A stretch of 64,000 nucleotides of DNA from the NCBI GenBank assembly GCA_045634305.1, contig JAZQZZ010000017.1, forward strand, positions 1 to 64,000, read 5' to 3'. This DNA is from HGM04593 sp045634305 (GTDB lineage: Bacteria > Bacteroidota > Bacteroidia > Bacteroidales > Bacteroidaceae). The notes beneath the pieces were generated by a model that ran no database searches, was not told the origin of the DNA, and was given only the letters and a program-made list of their open reading frames with translations. The position numbers were made by a program, and so were the translations under genes. Below are positions 26,953 through 34,723 of this stretch, piece by piece (the first letter of the stretch is position 1; every line of letters starts with the position of its first letter).

Positions 26953-27789
26953 ATGAAAGCAATCGCCAAGCATATACATGGAACACTCACCGACAGTTAC
27001 TCCGACGGTGAAGTATCAGCCCTCACTCGCATCATTGCCACCGAGTTGCTTGGCGTGTCGCAAATGGCGTTCTATCTGAAGGATGATATCACTCTCACCA
27101 CCGAACAGCAAACCCTGCTTGACAATGCCATTGAGCGACTGAAAAAGCAGGAGCCGATACAATACATTCTCGGTTACAGCGACTTTTGCGACCTGAGGTT
27201 CAAGGTTACCCCGGCTACGCTCATTCCACGCCCCGAGACAAGCGAGCTTGTGGAGTGGATTACAAGCGAAGCCGCTGGCAAGGAGCGCATACTGGATATT
27301 GGCACAGGCAGCGGCTGCATAGCAGTGAGCCTTGCACATAAACTGCCGCAAAGCGAAGTAACGGCATGGGATATTTCGCCCGATGCGCTTGCCGTTGCAA
27401 CAGAGAACAGCAAAGCGAATGGCTGTACCGTTGAATTTGAAGAGGTTGATATTTTGGCATACAAACCCACAGGCAAGCAGTTCGATATAATTGTGAGCAA
27501 CCCACCTTATATCAAAGAGAACGAAAAGACTGCAATGCACAGCAACGTGCTCGACTGGGAGCCGCACACTGCCCTATTCGTGCCCGACAGCGACCCGTTG
27601 CTATTCTACCGCGCAATAGCTGAAAAAGGCTTGACACTTTTAAAAACCGGCGGCCGTCTCTATTTTGAGATAAACCGCGCCCACGGCAAGGAGACTATTG
27701 AGATGTTGGAGTCATTAGGCTACGGAAGCATTGAACTACGCAAGGACTTTGCCGAGAATGACAGAATGGTTAGAGCAGTGAAACCATGA
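26953..27789 (+). CDS. prmC: Peptide chain release factor N5-glutamine methyltransferase
   Basis: An N-terminal helical domain precedes a Rossmann methyltransferase fold: SAM-binding ILDIGTGSGCIAVSLA, TAWDISPDALAVA, and the catalytic VSNPPYIKENEK (NPPY). The segment ATLIPRPETSELVEWI matches the release-factor-binding region. It methylates the Gln of the GGQ motif in RF1 and RF2. The stop codon overlaps the recX start (ATGA). Confidence 0.95.
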   Translation: MKAIAKHIHGTLTDSYSDGEVSALTRIIATELLGVSQMAFYLKDDITLTTEQQTLLDNAIERLKKQEPIQYILGYSDFCDLRFKVTPATLIPRPETSELVEWITSEAAGKERILDIGTGSGCIAVSLAHKLPQSEVTAWDISPDALAVATENSKANGCTVEFEEVDILAYKPTGKQFDIIVSNPPYIKENEKTAMHSNVLDWEPHTALFVPDSDPLLFYRAIAEKGLTLLKTGGRLYFEINRAHGKETIEMLESLGYGSIELRKDFAENDRMVRAVKP

Positions 27790-28265
27790 AAAAGCCCCTA
27801 TCCCCCGGTGAAGCACTGAACAAGGCTGCAGCCTACTGCACACTGTGCGAGCGTTGCATTAGCGAGGTGAGCGCAAAGCTCACTGCATGGGGCGTGCCAC
27901 ATGGCGAACAGGAGAAAATAATTGCAAGGCTTATCGAAGAGAAGTTCATTGACGAGGCTCGCTATTGCCGTGCATTTGTCAATGACAAGGTGAAGTTCAA
28001 CCGTTGGGGACGCATAAAGATAACCGCAGCACTGCGCGAGAAACACCTTCCACAAGAATATATAAAAGAGGCCTTGGAGAACATTGATGAGGATGCGTAC
28101 TTACAAGCACTGAAAGAGACAATTGACATCAAGCGCCGTGAGCTCAAAGGCAAAGACGACTTTGCCACACAGCAGAAAATAATACGCCATGCAGCAAGCC
28201 GCGGCTACGAACCGGCACTGATAATCTCAACCATAAAATACAAAGGCGATGAAATGGATTTCTGA
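27786..28265 (+). CDS. recX: Regulatory protein RecX
   Basis: The 159-residue helical protein shows RecX repeats (CERCISEVSAKLTAWGVPHG, FIDEARYCRAFVNDKVKFNR, WGRIKITAALREKHLP). RecX binds RecA filaments and limits strand exchange. It overlaps prmC by 4 bp and comF by 17 bp, indicating translational coupling. recA is not in this window. Confidence 0.88.
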   Translation: MKKPLSPGEALNKAAAYCTLCERCISEVSAKLTAWGVPHGEQEKIIARLIEEKFIDEARYCRAFVNDKVKFNRWGRIKITAALREKHLPQEYIKEALENIDEDAYLQALKETIDIKRRELKGKDDFATQQKIIRHAASRGYEPALIISTIKYKGDEMDF

Positions 28266-28938
28266 CCTCATTGACCTCATATTTCCACGCCACTGCTGTG
28301 TGTGTGGCGAGACGCTGTCACGCCAGGAACGCGACATATGCCTCAACTGCCTCTATCACTTGCCAAAGATTGAGCCGCACCACAAGCAGGAGATTGAGCA
28401 GACGTTTTGGGGAAAGATTGATATTGAGCATGCAGCATCGTTCATGTACTACCGCAAAGGATCGCCCTACAATGCACTGATGCATAAACTCAAATACAAC
28501 GACGCGCCCGAAGTGGGTACCCGCCTTGCTGAAATGGCTGCAAAGGAACTGCAAGGCAACGGTTTCTTTGATGGCATAACGCGCATTGTCCCCCTTCCCC
28601 TTTCAAAAAAGAAACAGCGCAAGAGAGGATATAACCAGAGCGTATATATAGCCATGGGACTATCCAACATTACCGGAATACCGGTTGACACAACACTTGT
28701 CAAACGTGACATTGCAAACGAAACGCAGACACACAAGAACCGCGACGAACGTTGGGAGAATGTCAAGGATATATTTTCTGTCACCACCCCGCTGTCACTT
28801 GAAAACGAACACATTCTGTTGGTCGACGACATACTCACCACCGGCGCGACACTGTGTAGCTGCGCCGGGACACTACAAAAGTGCCTTAGTTGTAAAATAA
28901 GCATATTTACGCTTGCGTACACCTACAATGGTTTCTAA
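28249..28938 (+). CDS. ComF family phosphoribosyltransferase-like protein
   Basis: An N-terminal zinc ribbon (CCVCGETLSRQERDICLNCL) precedes a type I PRTase domain with the PRPP-binding loop HILLVDDILTTGATLCSC and the segment RKRGYNQS. ComF proteins function in DNA uptake or restart of replication; the role in Bacteroidales is not established. Length (229) is typical. It is the last gene of the run; transcription of the next gene starts from its own promoter. Confidence 0.9.
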   Translation: MKWISDLIDLIFPRHCCVCGETLSRQERDICLNCLYHLPKIEPHHKQEIEQTFWGKIDIEHAASFMYYRKGSPYNALMHKLKYNDAPEVGTRLAEMAAKELQGNGFFDGITRIVPLPLSKKKQRKRGYNQSVYIAMGLSNITGIPVDTTLVKRDIANETQTHKNRDERWENVKDIFSVTTPLSLENEHILLVDDILTTGATLCSCAGTLQKCLSCKISIFTLAYTYNGF

Positions 28939-28963
28939 AAAAGAAATAAACGGCATGCTGTGG

Positions 28964-28993
28964 TTTGTTTTTTGAATAATATTTATAACTTTG
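28964..28993 (+). promoter_or_regulatory. Promoter (TTTG-N18-TAACTTTG)
   Basis: TTTG at 28964-28967 and TAACTTTG at 28986-28993 fit the Bacteroidetes consensus and lie about 40 bp upstream of the nucleotidyltransferase-kinase gene. Confidence 0.7.
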
Positions 28994-29032
28994 CATTGTT
29001 ACATTGATAAAAGTTAAATCAGACATACGATA

Positions 29033-30169
29033 ATGAGCAAGAAAGTATTTGTATCGGGTTGCTACGATATGCTCCACTCGGGACACGTGGCATTCTTCAA
29101 GGAAGCCGCCACACACGGCGATCTTTACGTTGGTATAGGCTCAGATGCCACAATACGCGAGCTTAAAGACCGCAAGACAATAAATACTGAGCAGGAGCGT
29201 CTCTACATGGTAAAGGCTATTCGCTACGTAAAAGATGCATTCATCAACAGCGGAAGCGGCATGCTCGACTTTGAGGAGGATGTAAAACGGCTGAAACCCG
29301 ATATCTTTTTTGTAAACAGTGACGGCTACACACCGGGCAAGAAACGTTTCTGCGAGGAGAACGGTATTGAGCTTGTAGTGAGCACCCGCATACCTGAGGC
29401 CGGCTTGCCCACCCGCTCGACAACAGCATTGCGACAGGAGTGCAAGATTCCATTCCGCATTGACCTCGCCGGTGGTTGGCTGGATCAGCCCTATGTAAAC
29501 AAGCTTCATGGCGGTCCCGTGCTCACCATAAGCATTGAACCGGACTACGATTTCAACAATCGTGGCGGTATGAGCACATCGTCACGCAAGGCTGCAATTG
29601 AAATGTGGCACATTGACATCCCCGAAGGTGACCGCGAGACACTCGCCAAGATGGTATTCCGCTACGAGAACCCTCCCGGAAGCACCTACATCAGCGGCTC
29701 ACAAGACGCAATTGGTATTGTAATGCCTTGCTTGAACCGTCTGAACTACGACGGAGGCTATTGGCCCGAGAACATTGAGACCGTAAAGGATGACGATGTA
29801 CTCGACTTCATTGAGAAGAACCTGTGGCTTGTTCCGCTTGCACCACGCGACAGCAACTATGACGTGCTTGCCGACACTCACATTGACAAGGAGAGAACAA
29901 AGGCACTTGCCGATGCGGCCGATGACTGTTGGAATGCACTCCTTGCAAAGGATGTGACAGCATGGGGAAAGGCATGCACGGCATCATTTGAGGCGCAGAT
30001 TGCAATGTTCCCCAACATGGTTTCTCCTCATGTACAGAAGGCTATCGACGAATACAAGGACAAAGTAAAGGGTTACAAGATTACAGGTGCCGGCGGTGGC
30101 GGTTACCTTGTCCTCATCAACGATAAGCCAATCGAAGAAGCGATACAGATAAGAATAAGACGCAAATGA
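29033..30169 (+). CDS. Bifunctional cytidylyltransferase-like / GHMP kinase-like fusion
   Basis: Residues 1-135 form a cytidylyltransferase-like domain with the HxGH site (GCYDMLHSGHVAFFKEA) and a closing STRIPEAGLPTRSTT. From about residue 142 a GHMP kinase follows: motif 1 FRIDLAGGWLDQPY, a loosely conserved motif 2 (PPGSTYISGSQDAIG), and motif 3 KGYKITGAGGGGYLVLI. Kinase plus nucleotidyl transfer would turn a sugar or polyol into an NDP derivative, as Fkp or HldE do for other sugars. The substrate is unknown. It stands alone with its own promoter, and no pathway genes flank it. Confidence 0.8.
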   Translation: MSKKVFVSGCYDMLHSGHVAFFKEAATHGDLYVGIGSDATIRELKDRKTINTEQERLYMVKAIRYVKDAFINSGSGMLDFEEDVKRLKPDIFFVNSDGYTPGKKRFCEENGIELVVSTRIPEAGLPTRSTTALRQECKIPFRIDLAGGWLDQPYVNKLHGGPVLTISIEPDYDFNNRGGMSTSSRKAAIEMWHIDIPEGDRETLAKMVFRYENPPGSTYISGSQDAIGIVMPCLNRLNYDGGYWPENIETVKDDDVLDFIEKNLWLVPLAPRDSNYDVLADTHIDKERTKALADAADDCWNALLAKDVTAWGKACTASFEAQIAMFPNMVSPHVQKAIDEYKDKVKGYKITGAGGGGYLVLINDKPIEEAIQIRIRRK

Positions 30170-30186
30170 CAATAGTCAAAAACAGT

Positions 30187-30216
30187 ACAGTTGGGAGTCG
30201 TTTGACTCCCAACTGT
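30187..30216. terminator. Hairpin after the fusion gene, probable terminator
   Basis: A perfect 13-bp inverted repeat (30187-30199 with 30204-30216, GTTT loop) starts 17 bp after the stop codon. The plus strand lacks a strong T tract, while the minus strand has one, so efficiency on the plus strand is uncertain. Confidence 0.55.
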
Positions 30217-30266
30217 CGTTCCACAAGGTACTGACGACACTCCTGTAACTGATATTCACAGAGAGA

Positions 30267-30298
30267 TTTGCATACATCTGCTTTTTTTACTATAATTG
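30267..30298 (+). promoter_or_regulatory. Promoter of the TerB-like gene (TTTG-N20-TATAATTG)
   Basis: TTTG at 30267-30270 and TATAATTG at 30291-30298 (one mismatch to TAnnTTTG) are correctly spaced, 41 bp before the start codon. Confidence 0.55.
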
Positions 30299-30339
30299 CA
30301 GTTGAATAGCTAAAACAGACTGCTACAATATCATCTTCA

Positions 30340-31698
30340 ATGATAAGACTTGAGCGCGAACATAAGATTGCTTTTGCCCGTATTATCACAGACCTGATAG
30401 AGGCCGACTTTGTTGTGGAAGCCGATGAAATGCAATTCTTTGAGAAAATCATCTCAAAGGATGGTCTTGCCATATCCACGTCGATGCTTGCTGAGGCAAA
30501 AAAGATGGAGATGGAAAAAGCCCTCTCCATCCTTAATGGACTTGACGAAGATTCGCGTAACACTGTTGTTGAAACATTGAAACAGTTGTCTATGTCCGAC
30601 GGTGTATGTGTTCCGTATGAGGCCATATTGATATTTGCCGTAGAACAGGTTCTAAAGCATAACGCGACAATACATTCCATACCTCAGTCAGGAATAAGCA
30701 TCGACAATCTGAAGGTCATATACATTGAGAATGAAGAGACCGAAACGGGACGACAGATTGAGCAGTTCCTGCCATCAATAACCAGCGAACTTAAATTGGC
30801 AGGCTTTGATTTTGTATACATCCCAAGCCTGACGCGCGATTTCAGACTCATGGAGCACGACTATCTTAAAAAGGTTGTAAAGTACATGATTCCGTCAATA
30901 TCGGACGAGCGCGTAGCAATGATATGCGAAAATCTGCGAAACCTCACAACGGCCAAATTCTGTCGCGACCTTCTGTACAAGAAACTCGGTATGAACCTCA
31001 TTGACTGCAAGCCCTCACTGCTGATAAAAATAAACGACTCGGACATTGTAAACAAATACGAGTCGGAAGAGGTTGCCAGGGACAGGTACAGTAACTTCCT
31101 GCAGCTTGAGCTCAAGAACGATGCAATTGAAGACATTCGTTCGATAATCGAGACATACCATAGCATGATAAGCTGCTCTATCACTGTAGAGAGCAAGCCC
31201 AGAATACCCAAATTCATATACGCAGGTTTCCACCGCTCACTCTTCGACCTCATAGCCTTCGGGCGTGACCTTAAAGAATACAGGTTGGTATTTGACATCG
31301 TGGAGCACAAAGCCAATGTATATTTCGAATCGACAGATGGAACGGAACAGTTGACACTGAAACTGAATCCGCAGGAAACAGCATTGTACTATATGATAGT
31401 AAAGCAGTCTTTGACAGGCAACGGGTTGGATTGGAGGGAACATATCCCCGAAGTTGAGAAAAAGCAGATACTCGCCCAGTACAACAGGATATACAATTGG
31501 ATTGGAAAAGCGAACTCTGTAACCGAATACAAAGACCGCATTCAGGTGCACCACATAAAGAACCGCATACGTGCGTTGGGTAACATTGCAAATGCCGACA
31601 TGTTCATCCCCGAGCACCACAAAAACGGGAGCGAATCGTACTACCGGATAAAGGCAAATGTTAATTTTGTCACCATAAAAGAAAAAACAACGTTGTAA
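30340..31698 (+). CDS. TerB-like cytoplasmic protein of unknown function
   Basis: No signal peptide or membrane helix is seen in 452 residues. The first 110 residues are helical and acidic (AFARIITDLIEADFVVEADE, then EMQFFEKI), with a spacing that resembles TerB/DjlA-type metal-binding domains. The middle (about 120-340) has no recognised family. The C-terminal 90 residues (WREHIPEVEKKQILAQYNRI, IQVHHIKNRIRALGN) could be a helix-turn-helix unit. The gene has its own promoter and lies just upstream of the Ca2+ ATPase, at the left edge of the RyR/TIR island. Only the TerB similarity can be suggested. Confidence 0.55.
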   Translation: MIRLEREHKIAFARIITDLIEADFVVEADEMQFFEKIISKDGLAISTSMLAEAKKMEMEKALSILNGLDEDSRNTVVETLKQLSMSDGVCVPYEAILIFAVEQVLKHNATIHSIPQSGISIDNLKVIYIENEETETGRQIEQFLPSITSELKLAGFDFVYIPSLTRDFRLMEHDYLKKVVKYMIPSISDERVAMICENLRNLTTAKFCRDLLYKKLGMNLIDCKPSLLIKINDSDIVNKYESEEVARDRYSNFLQLELKNDAIEDIRSIIETYHSMISCSITVESKPRIPKFIYAGFHRSLFDLIAFGRDLKEYRLVFDIVEHKANVYFESTDGTEQLTLKLNPQETALYYMIVKQSLTGNGLDWREHIPEVEKKQILAQYNRIYNWIGKANSVTEYKDRIQVHHIKNRIRALGNIANADMFIPEHHKNGSESYYRIKANVNFVTIKEKTTL

Positions 31699-31700
31699 TT

Positions 31701-31733
31701 TTTGCTTTCGGGGTGTGGCACTTGTTATATTTG
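31701..31733 (+). promoter_or_regulatory. Promoter of the Ca2+ ATPase gene (TTTG-N21-TATATTTG)
   Basis: TTTG at 31701-31704 and TATATTTG at 31726-31733 are spaced as in Bacteroidetes promoters and lie 31 bp before the start codon. Confidence 0.65.
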
Positions 31734-31764
31734 CGCATAGAAATAACCAACTTACAATAAGAGT

Positions 31765-34554
31765 ATGCGCAAAAAAGCACAATACCTGCAGGAGTGTTTG
31801 TACAACGACTCGCCCGAAGTAATTGAGGGCGAAGGTAAAAACATCATATTGCCACCCGAAAAGGAACCATTGTGGAAACAGTACCTGGAGAAATTCAAGG
31901 ATCCCATAATCATTGTTCTTCTTGTAGTATTCCTGTTTTCAATAATCGTTGCCGGTTATGAAATCATGTACATGGGCAAAGGATGGTCCATACTCCTGGA
32001 GCCATCGGGTGTACTCACTGCACTTTTGCTGGCAACCGGCGTAGGATTCATTTTCGAAGTCAAGGCCGGAAAGGAGTTCGACATTCTCAACAAAGTGAAG
32101 GATGCACGTCCGGTAAAGGTGTACCGTAAGCGAGGTTCATCACTATTATCCAAAAGTAAAGAAGAGAGAGAACGCACAATTCTCATGACAATAAAGAAGC
32201 ACGATGTTGTCAAAGGCGACATTGTCAAGCTTGAGAGCGGCGACGAGATACCGGCCGATGGAGTGCTGCTTGAATCGAACTCACTGCGCATTGACGAATC
32301 GAACTTCACAGGTGAGCTCTATGCAAGCAAGACCACAAACGAGGCCGAATTCAGGGAAGATGCCACATACCCATCAAACTTTGTACTCAGGGGCTCCACC
32401 GTCATAGAGGGTAACGGAGTATACAAGGTTACAGCCATAGGTATGGATACCGAGGAAGGCAAAGGTGTTGCACGCACACAGGAAGGCAGCGATGTGGAAA
32501 CACCGCTCAACAAACAGCTTGCCCAGCTTGGCAAATGGATTTCCATCACCAGTTTTGTCATTGCATCGCTGATTGTCGTAGGTAGGATGATCTACTACTT
32601 CTTCTTTGACGGAGACGCATCCAACAATCATAATTTCATTGAAATTGCCGAATTCATTTTGGGGTCAATAATGATTGCGGTAACGTTGATTGTCGTAGCC
32701 GTCCCCGAAGGACTGCCAATGAGCGTAACCGTGAGCCTTGCGTTGAGCATGCGCAAGATGTTGAAGGAAAACAACCTGGTACGCAAATTGCACGCTTGTG
32801 AGACAATGGGTGCAGCAACCGTAATCTGTACAGACAAGACCGGAACCTTGACAAAAAACAAGATGACAGTCATTGAGACTGCATTCTTCGGTGGCGATAA
32901 GGAAATTGAACTCATATACCGCAATATGGCAGTAAACTCTACAGCCGAGGTGTACAAGGATAACGACGAAAAGGTGGTAACCATTGGAAACCCGACCGAG
33001 GGTGCACTGCTCAAATGGATGCACAAGAACGGGCGCGACTACGAGAGATATAGAAAAGACGCAACAGACATTGAGCAGACCCCATTCTCCACAGAGACAA
33101 AATTCATGCAGACCATTGCAGTCATGCAGGAGGGTGAAAACCGTATCCGATTCATAAAAGGAGCTCCGGAAATTGTGCTCAACATGTGCGATACGATTGC
33201 AGACGGCAAGAACAAGGACGACATTGACGCTATTCTTGCACAATACCAAAGCAAAGCTATGCGCACACTGGGCTTCGCATATCAGCGCCTAGGCGAAAAC
33301 GAACCGAAAGAGGTAATTTTCCTGGGAGTTGTAGGCATTGCCGACCCAATTCGTGAAGATGTCAAGGAAGCCATCAGCACCTGCAAGGACAACGCCGGCG
33401 TGAGAGTAATCATTGTCACAGGTGACACCCCGGGCACAGCCAATGAGATTGGTAGACAGATTGGTCTGCTTGACGAAGGTGACGAGCTGCAAAGCATCAC
33501 CGGCCCCGAATTCGCAGCCATGAGCGACGAGGATGCAAAGAAACTCATCAGCAACAAGAGTTTCAAGATAATCTCACGTGCACGCCCCGACGACAAGGCA
33601 CGACTGGTAATGTTACTGCAGTCGTTGAACGAGGTTGTTGCAGTAACCGGTGACGGCACCAACGACGCACCGGCATTGAGCAAGGCCCAGGTAGGATTGT
33701 CAATGGGCGACGGCACTTCTAGAGCTAAGGAAGCAAGTGACATAACAATCATTGACAACTCATTCTCAAGCATCAACAAGGCCATCATGTGGGGACGTTC
33801 ATTGTACCTCAACATCCGTCGTTTCATAATCTTCCAGATGACCATCAACGTATGTGCGTGCCTCATAGTGCTGCTCGGTTCATTCATCGGTTTGGATTCA
33901 CCATTGACAGTGACCCAAATGCTGTGGGTAAATCTTATCATGGATACATTCGCTGCAATGGCACTGTCATCATTACCGGCCGACAAAAAAGTATTGCACG
34001 ACAAGCCACGCAACCCCAACAGCCACATCATTGACAGAGATATGGTATACAGAATCATGGGAACCGGTCTGCTGTTCTTCATCATTCTGGCAGGATTGTG
34101 GCAGTTATTGGGACACACGAACATAAAGAGTTTCGACCAGTTGTTTACAATTGATTTCAGCGGAATTATGGCTACAAATCTCTTTGAATTCGAGTCGAAC
34201 AGACTGAGTGGTTTCGACCATGGTGTATTCTTCTCAATCTTTGTCATGATGCAGTTCTGGAACCTGTTCAATGCAAAATACTTCAGAACCGGCCGTAGCC
34301 TTCTGCAGGACATCTACAGTCTATTCACAGGTTCAAAGAAGGTAAAAGAGTCATATAGTGCGGGCTTCTTATGGATTGTTCTGGTAATTCTCATTGGACA
34401 GATTTTGATTGTAACGTACGCGAACACAATGTTCAATGTTGCCCCTCTGGCACTCACAGATTGGGGTTGGATATTACTGGTAACGTCACCGGTACTCATC
34501 ATACCCGATATTTTCAGATGCATACACAACATTACAAGAAAGAACAATATATAA
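31765..34554 (+). CDS. Calcium-translocating P-type ATPase, PMCA type
   Basis: The 929-residue pump has all P-type signatures: actuator loop DESNFTGELYASKT (in place of TGES), phosphorylation site ICTDKTGTLTKNKM (Asp near residue 356), hinge VVAVTGDGTNDAPALSKAQV, and membrane segment 4 VAVPEGLPMSV with the PEGL form of Ca2+ pumps. About ten membrane helices are visible. Family knowledge says it exports Ca2+ from the cytoplasm. It has its own promoter and terminator, so it is transcribed apart from, but next to, the RyR operon. Confidence 0.92.
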   Translation: MRKKAQYLQECLYNDSPEVIEGEGKNIILPPEKEPLWKQYLEKFKDPIIIVLLVVFLFSIIVAGYEIMYMGKGWSILLEPSGVLTALLLATGVGFIFEVKAGKEFDILNKVKDARPVKVYRKRGSSLLSKSKEERERTILMTIKKHDVVKGDIVKLESGDEIPADGVLLESNSLRIDESNFTGELYASKTTNEAEFREDATYPSNFVLRGSTVIEGNGVYKVTAIGMDTEEGKGVARTQEGSDVETPLNKQLAQLGKWISITSFVIASLIVVGRMIYYFFFDGDASNNHNFIEIAEFILGSIMIAVTLIVVAVPEGLPMSVTVSLALSMRKMLKENNLVRKLHACETMGAATVICTDKTGTLTKNKMTVIETAFFGGDKEIELIYRNMAVNSTAEVYKDNDEKVVTIGNPTEGALLKWMHKNGRDYERYRKDATDIEQTPFSTETKFMQTIAVMQEGENRIRFIKGAPEIVLNMCDTIADGKNKDDIDAILAQYQSKAMRTLGFAYQRLGENEPKEVIFLGVVGIADPIREDVKEAISTCKDNAGVRVIIVTGDTPGTANEIGRQIGLLDEGDELQSITGPEFAAMSDEDAKKLISNKSFKIISRARPDDKARLVMLLQSLNEVVAVTGDGTNDAPALSKAQVGLSMGDGTSRAKEASDITIIDNSFSSINKAIMWGRSLYLNIRRFIIFQMTINVCACLIVLLGSFIGLDSPLTVTQMLWVNLIMDTFAAMALSSLPADKKVLHDKPRNPNSHIIDRDMVYRIMGTGLLFFIILAGLWQLLGHTNIKSFDQLFTIDFSGIMATNLFEFESNRLSGFDHGVFFSIFVMMQFWNLFNAKYFRTGRSLLQDIYSLFTGSKKVKESYSAGFLWIVLVILIGQILIVTYANTMFNVAPLALTDWGWILLVTSPVLIIPDIFRCIHNITRKNNI

Positions 34555-34592
34555 TAAGAAACGGATTCAATACAATAAAGCTGATATACCCC

Positions 34593-34624
34593 AAGGGATG
34601 CGATACAACCGCATCCCTTTTTTC
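34593..34624 (+). terminator. Rho-independent terminator after the Ca2+ ATPase gene
   Basis: A perfect 10-bp stem (34593-34602 with 34610-34619) with a 7-nt loop runs into a T tract. Confidence 0.88.
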
Positions 34625-34723
34625 ATTTTCTGGTAATGTCATAAAAAATCAGCAAAACACTTTATTTTAAACTTTTTAATATATATTTGCACTTAAAGGT
34701 TTAAAATAAAATTTGTTTCAAAG

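Noticed and set aside
30340..31698. Tellurite-resistance operon
   Set aside because: Only a weak TerB-like N-terminal domain is seen; TerC, TerD and TerZ homologs are absent.
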